Below are positions 1 through 6,163 of a DNA stretch of 18,936 bases, piece after piece. Numbering within the stretch: position 1 is the stretch's first letter; every line of letters starts with the position of its first letter. Below the pieces are notes generated by a model. The model had not been told where the DNA came from and did not search any database. It saw only the letters and a list, made by a program, of their open reading frames with translations. Origin of the DNA: Desulfuromonadaceae bacterium UBA5613. GTDB taxonomy: Bacteria; Desulfobacterota; Desulfuromonadia; Desulfuromonadales; UBA2197. The position numbers were made by a program, and so were the translations under genes. The DNA is taken from NCBI GenBank assembly GCA_002424625.1, contig DIKR01000063.1, forward strand, positions 12,652-31,587. Direction: 5' to 3'.

Positions 1-4
1 AAAC

Positions 5-27
5 AGGCCGTCAGCCGCCTGACGCCT
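5..27 (-). terminator. Candidate terminator hairpin of the trpE-deacetylase unit
   Basis: Read on the minus strand, a 6-bp stem (CGTCAG/CTGACG, loop GCGG) is extended by 3 bp (AGG/CCT) across one bulged base and is followed by GTTT before the window ends. The 3' arm contains the deacetylase stop codon. This fits a stop-overlapping intrinsic terminator, but the U-tract cannot be fully judged because the window ends here. Confidence 0.4.
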
Positions 28-781
28 TCTCGACAATTCTGATAAATCGGCTTCCCTGATCCTGATTGGAGAGGAGAAAGCGGGGGAGGGCAGCGAGGCG
101 TTCGCCATTTTTGACCGGTCGGGCCTCAATCGTTAAGAGCGCAGTATAGCCTGCAGCCGTAGCTCGCTTGATCAACTCCTCGTCGTAAATACCGAAGGGC
201 CAGGCCAACGTATCGACGGTCTTACCGATCTCTTTTTCCAGCTTCTTCTTCGCCTTGATCAACTGGACATCGACGAGTTTCTCATACTCAGTCGCGCTCA
301 GGCGCTTCTTTTCTTTTTTGAAATTAGGGTGCCAGAAGGTATGGGATTGAATGTCGAAAAGGCCACTCTTGTCGACCTCCCGTAATTCCTCCCAGGTCAT
401 GGCGTAACTGGCATTGGAGATGGCTGAAGGGTAGGTGAAGAGGGTCACCGGAATCTGATATTTTTTTGCCAGTGGATACATGACTGTATAGGCGGATTTG
501 TGGGCATCGTCGGCAACGATCACTACCGGTTTTTTCGGTAGCGGTTTGAGATCGCTCTTGTTGAGATAGTTGACCAGGCGTCGCAAAGGGATGACGGTGT
601 AATCGTTCTTTTTCAGATACTCCAGATGCTCGATAAAGACCGGAGTGGTGATCGTCATGCTGTCGGCGACAGTGGGACCAAAACGATGATATAAAAGGAT
701 CGGCACATTGAGTTCGCCGGCCAGGAGCGGGGCGGGGAGGAGGATGAGCAACAGCAAGAGGGTCGTTAAAATCGAACGCAT
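11..781 (-). CDS. Secreted polysaccharide deacetylase (NodB domain, carbohydrate esterase 4-like)
   Basis: The predicted protein has 256 residues. It starts with a hydrophobic signal peptide (residues 1-21, ending LLAG), so it should act in the periplasm or at the cell surface. The NodB fold is supported by an early VPILLYHRF strand, an Asp-Asp pair at 91-92 (motif 1), SHTFWHP at 146-152 with both metal-binding histidines (motif 2), and a WPFG segment (motif 3). Such enzymes remove N-acetyl groups from amino-sugar polymers such as poly-GlcNAc, chitin oligomers or peptidoglycan; the substrate here is unknown. Motif 1 reads VADDA rather than the usual TFDDG. I chose ATG 781 because it has an AGGA ribosome site and opens a signal peptide; the reading frame stays open far upstream inside trpE, but that part does not look like protein. 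The gene follows trpE after 13 bases and is probably co-transcribed with it. Confidence 0.9.
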   Translation of the reverse strand: MRSILTTLLLLLILLPAPLLAGELNVPILLYHRFGPTVADSMTITTPVFIEHLEYLKKNDYTVIPLRRLVNYLNKSDLKPLPKKPVVIVADDAHKSAYTVMYPLAKKYQIPVTLFTYPSAISNASYAMTWEELREVDKSGLFDIQSHTFWHPNFKKEKKRLSATEYEKLVDVQLIKAKKKLEKEIGKTVDTLAWPFGIYDEELIKRATAAGYTALLTIEARPVKNGERLAALPRFLLSNQDQGSRFIRIVEKASGG

Positions 782-794
782 AGTTAAATCCTGA

Positions 795-2273
795 TTAATT
801 GAGGCCATTTTGTGCCATTTCAATCGCCCGCACAACTGCGCGGGCCTTATTGATCGTTTCCTGATATTCGGCTTCCGGATCGGAATCGGCAACGATGCCG
901 GCCCCGGCCTGAAGATGGACCCATCCATCCTGCACCACCAGCGTCCGGATAGCAATCGCCATATCCATATTGCCGGAGAAGGAGAAGTAGCCGACCGCGC
1001 CACCGTAGATTTCGCGACGGCAGGGTTCGAGTTCGTCGATAATCTCCATGGCGCGGATCTTGGGTGAGCCGGAGAGGGTTCCGGCGGGAAAGGCGGCGCG
1101 AAAGACATCGAAGGCGTCGAGTTCGGGACGAAGTTCACCGCGGACGTTCGAGACGATGTGCATGACGTGGGAGTAGCGTTCCACCACCATGAGTTCACTG
1201 ACTTCCACCGTTCCTGGCAGAGCCACCCGACCGATATCATTACGGCCGAGATCGACAAGCATAATATGTTCAGCCCGTTCTTTGGGGTCAGCCAGAAGAT
1301 CGGCCTCAAACTGGCGATCTTCATCAGGGGTCGTGCCCCGTGGTCGTGTCCCGGCGATCGGCCGGACTTCAACTCGAGCCCCTTCCTTGCGCACCAAAAC
1401 TTCCGGAGAGGCGCCGATAACGAGGGTTTCGCCAAAACGGAGATAAAACATGTAGGGGGAGGGATTGATAGTGCGCAGCGCCCGATAGATATCAAAGGGA
1501 TCGACGGTCAGTTCACCGGAGAAACGTTGCGATAAAACGACCTGAAAGATGTCGCCGGCGCGAATATATTCTTTACACTTCTCGACAGCAGCGTGGAAAG
1601 CCGGTGCCGTGAAGTTGGGGGTCAGGTCTGTCTCTTTCGCCGTGACCGGCTCCGGCGGCGCCGGCAGAGGGGTGCGCAGGATGGCAATCAAAGCATCAAT
1701 TTCACGGGCACCGCGGGCATAAGCGTCCGCCGGGTCTTCATCCGGCTGGATATGGACATTACAAACAACTTTGATTTTCTGGCGCATGTTGTCGAAAATC
1801 AGGAGTTTTTCCGTCAACAGGAAGCAGGCGTCATAACTTTCGATTTCACGCGGGTTGGCATCAGGCAGCTTCTCGATGAAGCGCACCATGTCATAGCCGA
1901 GATAACCGACGGCGCCGCCACAAAAGCGGGGGAGCTCATCAAGTTGAACCGGTTGAAAGGGGAGCATGAAGTCGCGGAGGGCAGCGAGAGGATCGGCAGC
2001 CGTAAAACTGTGGACGACGCGCTCGCCTTCGAGCAGTTCGACTAATTCGCCGCGGCAGCGGAAGATCCGTTCACCACTGCCAAGAAAGGAGTAGCGCGCC
2101 CATTTTTCGCCCCCCTCGATACTCTCCAGCAAGAAGGAGGCAGATCCCTGATCGATTTTGCGGAAGGCCGAGACCGGTGTCTCCATGTCGGCAAGAATTT
2201 CCCGCCACACGGGAATAAGATTTCCTTGACGGGAGAGTGCGACGAAGCGGTTGAGTTCGGGGGCGTAAGTCAT
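795..2273 (-). CDS. trpE: Anthranilate synthase component I
   Basis: The 492-residue protein is full length for TrpE. It catalyses the first committed step of tryptophan synthesis, chorismate plus ammonia or glutamine to anthranilate and pyruvate, normally together with TrpG in the cytoplasm. The N-terminal domain holds the LLES segment (residues 48-51), part of the tryptophan feedback site. The C-terminal chorismate-binding domain shows GASPEVLVR, VRPIAGTRPRG, the FPAGTLSGSPK block and the final GAGIVADSDPEAEYQE stretch. The anthranilate-type signature and the feedback site favour TrpE over PabB or a menaquinone isochorismate synthase. ATG 2273 has an AGGGA ribosome site about 8 bases upstream. 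No trpG or other trp gene is in the window; its partners may lie beyond the left edge or elsewhere. The gene lies between a rhodanese gene and a polysaccharide deacetylase gene with no clear pathway link. Confidence 0.97.
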   Translation of the reverse strand: MTYAPELNRFVALSRQGNLIPVWREILADMETPVSAFRKIDQGSASFLLESIEGGEKWARYSFLGSGERIFRCRGELVELLEGERVVHSFTAADPLAALRDFMLPFQPVQLDELPRFCGGAVGYLGYDMVRFIEKLPDANPREIESYDACFLLTEKLLIFDNMRQKIKVVCNVHIQPDEDPADAYARGAREIDALIAILRTPLPAPPEPVTAKETDLTPNFTAPAFHAAVEKCKEYIRAGDIFQVVLSQRFSGELTVDPFDIYRALRTINPSPYMFYLRFGETLVIGASPEVLVRKEGARVEVRPIAGTRPRGTTPDEDRQFEADLLADPKERAEHIMLVDLGRNDIGRVALPGTVEVSELMVVERYSHVMHIVSNVRGELRPELDAFDVFRAAFPAGTLSGSPKIRAMEIIDELEPCRREIYGGAVGYFSFSGNMDMAIAIRTLVVQDGWVHLQAGAGIVADSDPEAEYQETINKARAVVRAIEMAQNGLN

Positions 2274-2306
2274 AAAATTATCCCTGCTTTGTGAAAAAAG
2301 TGGGAC

Positions 2307-2336
2307 AAATTAGCATGCAAAGTGGAGAAGGGTCAA
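2307..2336 (-). promoter_or_regulatory. Candidate sigma70 promoter for trpE
   Basis: On the minus strand there is TTGACC (2336-2331), an 18-base spacer and TAATTT (2312-2307). The -10 is preceded by TGC, which makes an extended -10. Transcription would begin near 2300 and leave a leader of roughly 27 bases, too short for a classical trp attenuator. The site lies between the rhodanese stop and trpE, so trpE could be expressed apart from the rhodanese gene. This is pattern matching only. Confidence 0.4.
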
Positions 2337-2353
2337 GAAGAGGGAATGAGAAG

Positions 2354-2752
2354 TTACGGCATACCTGATTCGATCGGATAACCGCGCACCTGCCATCCCA
2401 TAATCCCTTGGCTGAGGTTGTAAACGCCCTGGTAGCCGAGTTGGTCAAGATAGCGAGCGACCAGTGCACTGCGCTCACCGACTTCACAGTAAACAATAAC
2501 CGGCCGGTTTTTAGGGATTTCATTAATTCGCCTCTGGAGTTGATCGATCGGGATCAGCCGGGCGCCTTTGATGCGTTTCTGGGTGTATTCGCCAAGGGTG
2601 CGCACATCAAGAAGGTAAGCTTCAGACATCTGTTTCGTGATTTTTTGCATGTCGGTCGCAGTTATATTTTGCATGACAGCCAATGCCGTTGTTGTCATGA
2701 AGAGCCCTGCCAGAATAGCCAAAAGAGAAATTTTAATCAGAGACTTGAGCAT
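2354..2752 (-). CDS. Exported single-domain rhodanese-like protein
   Basis: The 132-residue protein has a signal peptide (basic start, hydrophobic core at residues 6-24, likely cleavage after ALA near residue 25) and one rhodanese domain. The active-site loop is CEVGERS with the catalytic cysteine at residue 89, preceded by PVIVY. The LLDVRTLGEY segment near residue 47 is the usual rhodanese LIDVR/E motif. The protein should therefore carry sulfur as a persulfide or transfer sulfane sulfur in the periplasm; the true substrate cannot be read from sequence. There is no lipobox. ATG 2752 is supported by a GAGG ribosome site. It lies upstream of trpE on the same strand with an 80-base gap that has its own candidate promoter, so a shared operon is uncertain. 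Confidence 0.9.
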   Translation of the reverse strand: MLKSLIKISLLAILAGLFMTTTALAVMQNITATDMQKITKQMSEAYLLDVRTLGEYTQKRIKGARLIPIDQLQRRINEIPKNRPVIVYCEVGERSALVARYLDQLGYQGVYNLSQGIMGWQVRGYPIESGMP

Positions 2753-2788
2753 TAATGAAGACCTCTACGGAGTTGAATTTTGCTTTTT

Positions 2789-2817
2789 AAAATATTCAAT
2801 TTACAGAATATTGTCCA
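2789..2817 (-). promoter_or_regulatory. Candidate sigma70 promoter for the rhodanese gene
   Basis: The minus strand shows TGGACA (2817-2812), a 17-base spacer and TATTTT (2794-2789). The predicted start near 2782 leaves a 30-base leader. The -35 overlaps an inverted repeat at 2815-2839. No test beyond consensus matching was possible. Confidence 0.35.
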
Positions 2818-2839
2818 GCCTATTTTTAGACCAGGCTGG
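2815..2839. repeat. 7-bp inverted repeat in the divergent intergenic region
   Basis: CCAGCCT (2815-2821) is the exact reverse complement of AGGCTGG (2833-2839), with 11 bases between. No U-tract follows on either strand, so it is not a convincing terminator. Because it touches the -35 of the rhodanese promoter candidate and sits upstream of the glpX promoter candidate, it could be an operator. It could also be chance. Confidence 0.3.
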
Positions 2840-2881
2840 GCGGCCGACTTTTTGGTTGGTGTTGAGCGACAGGGTGCCTTC

Positions 2882-2910
2882 TTGAGATCTTAATCGCCTT
2901 ATGCCATGAT
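2882..2910 (+). promoter_or_regulatory. Candidate sigma70 promoter for glpX
   Basis: TTGAGA (2882-2887), a 17-base spacer and CATGAT (2905-2910) place a start near 2917 and a leader of about 40 bases. The remaining intergenic sequence shows nothing else I can interpret. Confidence 0.35.
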
Positions 2911-2955
2911 ACGGCAAATTTTCCGGTATATTTTAGAAAAGGAGAACATTTTTTT

Positions 2956-3909
2956 ATGGATCGAAATCTTGCACTTGAGTTGATCCGTGTCACCGAGGCG
3001 GCGGCCCTCGCTTCCGGACGCTGGGTCGGCAAGGGGGATAAAAACGCCGCCGATGAAGCAGCGACCAACGCCATGCGTCGCACTCTCGATTCGATGGCTA
3101 TTGACGGCACCGTGGTGATCGGTGAAGGCGAGATGGATGAAGCGCCGATGCTTTATATCGGCGAGAAGGTTGGTGATGGTTCTGCTCCCTGTGTCGATAT
3201 TGCCGTTGATCCGCTCGAAGGCACAAATATCTGCGCCAAGGGGACGAGTGGGGCGATTACGACGATTGCCATGGCCCCGAAAGGCGGTTTTCTCAATGCG
3301 CCGGATATGTATATGGAGAAAATCGTCGTTGGACCGGATGCGTACGGCGTCATTGACCTTGATGCTTCTCCGACGGAAAATTTGCAACGGGTTGCTGACG
3401 CCAAGAAGTGTTATGTCGAGGATCTTACAGTGGTTATCATTGATCGTCCCCGGCACGACAAGATGGTTGCGGAGATTCGCAAAGCCGGGGCAAGGATTCA
3501 TCTGATTTCAGATGGCGATGTTGCCCCGGCGATTGCTGCAGCGGTTTCCGGTAGCGGCGTCGATATGTTGATGGGGATTGGCGGCGCTCCGGAAGGGGTT
3601 CTGGCCGCTGCAGCACTTAAATGCATGGGCGGCGACATGCAGGGCCGTCTCGTCTTTATGGATGATCATGAACGGGAGCGGGCGGCCATGATGGGGATTA
3701 CTGATTTTGATCGAGTTTACAATGCCGAAGATATGGCGCGGGGGAATGTCTTCTTTGCCGCCACGGGTGTCACCACCGGCGACTTGTTGAAGGGAGTACG
3801 CTATTTTTCCGGCGGAGCCGAGACCCATTCGGTGGTCATGCGCTCCAAAAGTCGTACCGTTCGCTTTGTCAATAGTCTGCACTATTTTGATTATAAGCCC
3901 CTCTATTAA
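2956..3909 (+). CDS. glpX: Class II fructose-1,6-bisphosphatase
   Basis: This 317-residue cytoplasmic enzyme hydrolyses fructose 1,6-bisphosphate to fructose 6-phosphate and phosphate, the committing step of gluconeogenesis. It needs a divalent metal, usually Mn2+. The sequence shows the GlpX hallmarks GEGEMDEAPMLYIGE (residues 56-70) and DPLEGT (85-90). Acidic residues D33, E57, D85 and E213 fall at the same numbers as the metal and active-site residues of E. coli GlpX, so the enzyme looks intact. A strong AAAAGGAG ribosome site 11 bases before ATG 2956 supports the start. An organism living on acetate or other small acids would depend on this step. It probably shares a transcript with the kinase-like gene 78 bases downstream. 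A dual fructose/sedoheptulose bisphosphatase role, as in some lineages, cannot be excluded. Confidence 0.97.
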   Translation: MDRNLALELIRVTEAAALASGRWVGKGDKNAADEAATNAMRRTLDSMAIDGTVVIGEGEMDEAPMLYIGEKVGDGSAPCVDIAVDPLEGTNICAKGTSGAITTIAMAPKGGFLNAPDMYMEKIVVGPDAYGVIDLDASPTENLQRVADAKKCYVEDLTVVIIDRPRHDKMVAEIRKAGARIHLISDGDVAPAIAAAVSGSGVDMLMGIGGAPEGVLAAAALKCMGGDMQGRLVFMDDHERERAAMMGITDFDRVYNAEDMARGNVFFAATGVTTGDLLKGVRYFSGGAETHSVVMRSKSRTVRFVNSLHYFDYKPLY

Positions 3910-3987
3910 AGGACGGCTTGCCAACTCTTATACGCGGTGCTATTATCCGCGAACTTCAATTTATCATTCATCTATTCGAGGAGAATT

Positions 3988-4824
3988 ATGGCGATTATCA
4001 CCATTTCCCGAGAGATGGGGAGCGGCGGCATCCCCATCGTCCAATCGGCAGCCGAAGAGTTAGGTTATACCCTGGTTGATGGCGACACGATTGCCAGTGT
4101 TGCTCTTGAATATGGTTTGTCTTTGGATTTGTTGGCGGCGGTTGACGAAAAACCCCTGGCCTTTCTTGATAAAGCCGATAAAAATCTGGAAGTTGCCCAG
4201 CGTCAGGTGGAACTGATTATCCTTGAGTACGCGCTTGCGGGGAATATCATTGTTTACGGCCGAGGCGGGCAGGATTTACTCACGGGAGTCGACAATATTT
4301 TACGGGTACGGATTACCGCACCTTTCGAAGAACGTGTCGAGCGTTGGGCAGAACGGGAATGGCTCGATCCGGAACTTGCCAGAATCCTGGTGCGCAGAAG
4401 TGATCAGCAGCGTGCCGGTTTCATCAAGTATTATTTCGATCGGGACTGGACTGATCCATTAAGCTATGACCTTGTCATCAATACCTCACGGTTAACAGAA
4501 GAGACAGCCATCAAGCTGATCTGTGAAGGGGTAAAAGACCAGAACCTGTTAGAGATGAAGGACGGGGCCAAGAAGATTCTGCGCGATAAGATTCTTGCCA
4601 AGCGAGCTGAAATCAAGCTGTTGTCCAGTGGATTACTGCACGGTTTGCATTATTATCACTTCCATCTTGATGTCGTTGATGGCGTCGCAGCTTTAGGCGG
4701 ACATGTACATAGCAATCAACAGCGCACAGAAGTTCACAAGATCTTGCGAACAGTTGAAGGAATCAAGGAGATCATAGATCACCTTGAAATTCGCGCTTAC
4801 GAAACAACCCCTCAGGAAAACTAA
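3988..4824 (+). CDS. Cytidylate-kinase-like protein with C-terminal BON domain
   Basis: The protein has 278 residues. Residues 1 to about 200 match the cytidylate-kinase-like family: ITISREMGSGG at the start stands in the P-loop position, followed by VDGDTI, a VYGRGG strand, and an R-rich lid region (ERVERWAERE). Residues about 217-270 form a BON-like domain, with the VVDGVAALGGHV strand-turn-strand and the VEGIKEIIDHLEI ending typical of that family. BON domains usually bind phospholipid or other ligands. The P-loop lacks the Lys of a normal kinase, as is common in this family, so phosphotransfer to CMP is not assured; I would not call it cmk. ATG 3988 was chosen because GAGGAG sits 4 bases upstream; the frame could start 51 bases earlier, but without a ribosome site. 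A strong hairpin follows the stop. Confidence 0.85.
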   Translation: MAIITISREMGSGGIPIVQSAAEELGYTLVDGDTIASVALEYGLSLDLLAAVDEKPLAFLDKADKNLEVAQRQVELIILEYALAGNIIVYGRGGQDLLTGVDNILRVRITAPFEERVERWAEREWLDPELARILVRRSDQQRAGFIKYYFDRDWTDPLSYDLVINTSRLTEETAIKLICEGVKDQNLLEMKDGAKKILRDKILAKRAEIKLLSSGLLHGLHYYHFHLDVVDGVAALGGHVHSNQQRTEVHKILRTVEGIKEIIDHLEIRAYETTPQEN

Positions 4825-4851
4825 AAAACAAAAAGCGAATTCCTTATTCGA

Positions 4852-4891
4852 GCACAAACAAGCCAGTCGCAACCGACTGGCTTGTTTGTGC
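4852..4891 (+). terminator. Perfect 18-bp inverted repeat, likely (bidirectional) terminator
   Basis: GCACAAACAAGCCAGTCG (4852-4869) pairs perfectly with 4874-4891 across a CAAC loop. The GC-rich core stem (4861-4882) is followed by the T-rich TGTTTGTG and preceded by an A-rich stretch, as expected for an intrinsic terminator that can work on both strands. It separates the glpX/kinase unit from the secretion operon. Confidence 0.75.
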
Positions 4892-4910
4892 AAAGCCTGT
4901 CACAATGTGG

Positions 4911-4918
4911 TATATAAT
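4911..4918 (+). promoter_or_regulatory. TATATAAT -10-like element directly before gspF
   Basis: A consensus TATAAT (4913-4918), also readable as extended TGG-TATATA (4908-4916), lies just 4 bases before the gspF start codon. No good -35 is found at 16-18 bases. If used, transcription would start at or next to the ATG at 4923 and the message would be leaderless, which fits the absence of a ribosome site there. It follows the terminator, where a promoter for the long operon is needed. Confidence 0.35.
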
Positions 4919-4922
4919 ATTC

Positions 4923-6134
4923 ATGCCACTCTATCAATGTAAAATCGGGGCCAGTGACGGTCGGGTATTGGAAAGAGAATTTGAGGCTGTCAGCGCTTCT
5001 GTATTGCGTGAAAGTCTTGAAGAGCAGGGTTTTTTTGTCTTTGATATCCACAAAAAGCAGTGGTGGAGAAACCTCGGCAACAGCCTTGGCAGTAGTGGGC
5101 GCCCTTCAGGACGGGATTTCTTGACATTTAACCAGGAACTGCTGGTTCTCTTGCGTTCTGGTCTGCCAATCCTTCAGGTTCTTGATGCGGTCACAGAACG
5201 CATGGAACCCGGATTGTTTCGTGAGGCACTCCGTGATATCCGCGAAGAGATCCGCGGTGGAGCCATTCTTTCCGAATCTTTCAATAAACATTCGCACCTT
5301 TTCCCTCATCTCTATATCGCATCAATCAAGGCCGGTGAAAAATCCGGTGATCTGCCGGTCACTCTCGGTCGTTTTATTGTTTATCAAAAACGGGTTGAGG
5401 CCATTCTCGCCAAAGTCAAAAGCGCTATTTTTTATCCTATTCTTTTGAGTCTTGCTGTTGTCACTGTCGTCCTTTTTTTACTCTTTTACGTCATCCCCAG
5501 TTTTAGTCAGATCTATTCAGATGCGAATGCGGTCTTGCCCTTGGCAACGCGGATCCTCATAACTTTGTCCAATTCCCTGATTTCCGCTTTGCCATTGCTT
5601 ATTCCTTTGTCTCTTGTCTTTGTTTTTGTTTTAAAAGCTTATCTGCGTACCGAGACAGGAATCCGTTGGAAGGACGGGCTTTTTTTACGCATTCCTTTTC
5701 TCGGGAAATTGGTCATCGATTATGCGGTCCTCGGTTTTTGCCGGACCTTCGGAACGACACTGCTCAGTGGCATTCCAATTGTTCAGGCGATGAGTATGGC
5801 GCGCGGGACGCTTAATAACCGTCTTTTTGAAGATAAAATGGCGATTGCAATTCGGCGCATTGAAGAAGGCGCATCGATTTCACAAGCGATCTCCGAGGGT
5901 AATTTCTTCCCGGGATTGGCATTGCGAATGATCGGAGTCGGTGAGTCGACCGGAGCATTAGCGGAAATGCTTTGGGATATCGCCGATTACTATGAATCTG
6001 AAGTCGAGCGGCGTCTTGACCGTTTGACCACCATGGTCGAACCTTTGATGATGATGATCATGGCGATAGTTATCGGTGGTATAGTTATTGCCATGTATAT
6101 TCCGATTTTTCAGCTGGCTGGTACGGTTCGTTAG
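4923..6134 (+). CDS. gspF: Type II secretion / type IV pilus inner-membrane platform protein
   Basis: The 403-residue protein has the GspF/PilC layout: a short N-terminal segment (MPLYQCKIGASDGRVLE), then two T2SF cytoplasmic helical domains, each followed by membrane segments. Hydrophobic helices lie near residues 169-194, 222-236 and 377-397. The first domain shows the FNQELLVLLRSGLPILQVLD block and the second the FCRTFGTTLLSGIPIVQAM block, the family's repeated signature. It forms the inner-membrane platform on which the GspE ATPase drives pseudopilus assembly. ATG 4923 aligns with the usual family N-terminus; an in-frame ATG at 4905 adds six non-conserved residues. Neither has a clear ribosome site. 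It is the first gene of a nine-gene secretion operon. Confidence 0.93.
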   Translation: MPLYQCKIGASDGRVLEREFEAVSASVLRESLEEQGFFVFDIHKKQWWRNLGNSLGSSGRPSGRDFLTFNQELLVLLRSGLPILQVLDAVTERMEPGLFREALRDIREEIRGGAILSESFNKHSHLFPHLYIASIKAGEKSGDLPVTLGRFIVYQKRVEAILAKVKSAIFYPILLSLAVVTVVLFLLFYVIPSFSQIYSDANAVLPLATRILITLSNSLISALPLLIPLSLVFVFVLKAYLRTETGIRWKDGLFLRIPFLGKLVIDYAVLGFCRTFGTTLLSGIPIVQAMSMARGTLNNRLFEDKMAIAIRRIEEGASISQAISEGNFFPGLALRMIGVGESTGALAEMLWDIADYYESEVERRLDRLTTMVEPLMMMIMAIVIGGIVIAMYIPIFQLAGTVR

Positions 6135-6163
6135 CCCCTATCACCTAAAAGGTACGTGTTCGC

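Noticed and set aside
782..1495. Long in-frame extension upstream of the deacetylase start
   Set aside because: The frame stays open through part of trpE, but the translation is Ser/Pro/Arg-rich without family resemblance, and ATG 781 has a ribosome site followed by a signal peptide.
2899..3501. 200-codon open frame opposite glpX
   Set aside because: glpX is certain on the plus strand and the reverse frame shows no domain.
3933..3951. Small hairpin CGCGG/CCGCG between glpX and the kinase-like gene
   Set aside because: Only 5 bp of stem with a 9-base loop and no U-tract; too weak to call a terminator.
4852..4891. Perfect inverted repeat considered as a mobile-element end or attachment site
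   Set aside because: It has a 4-base loop and a T-rich 3' flank, lies between convergent-free operons, and no transposase or integrase is present; a terminator explains it.
4879..4891. Possible sigma54 promoter (GG...GC) before gspF
   Set aside because: The GG and GC elements are 9 bases apart instead of 10 and lie inside the terminator stem.
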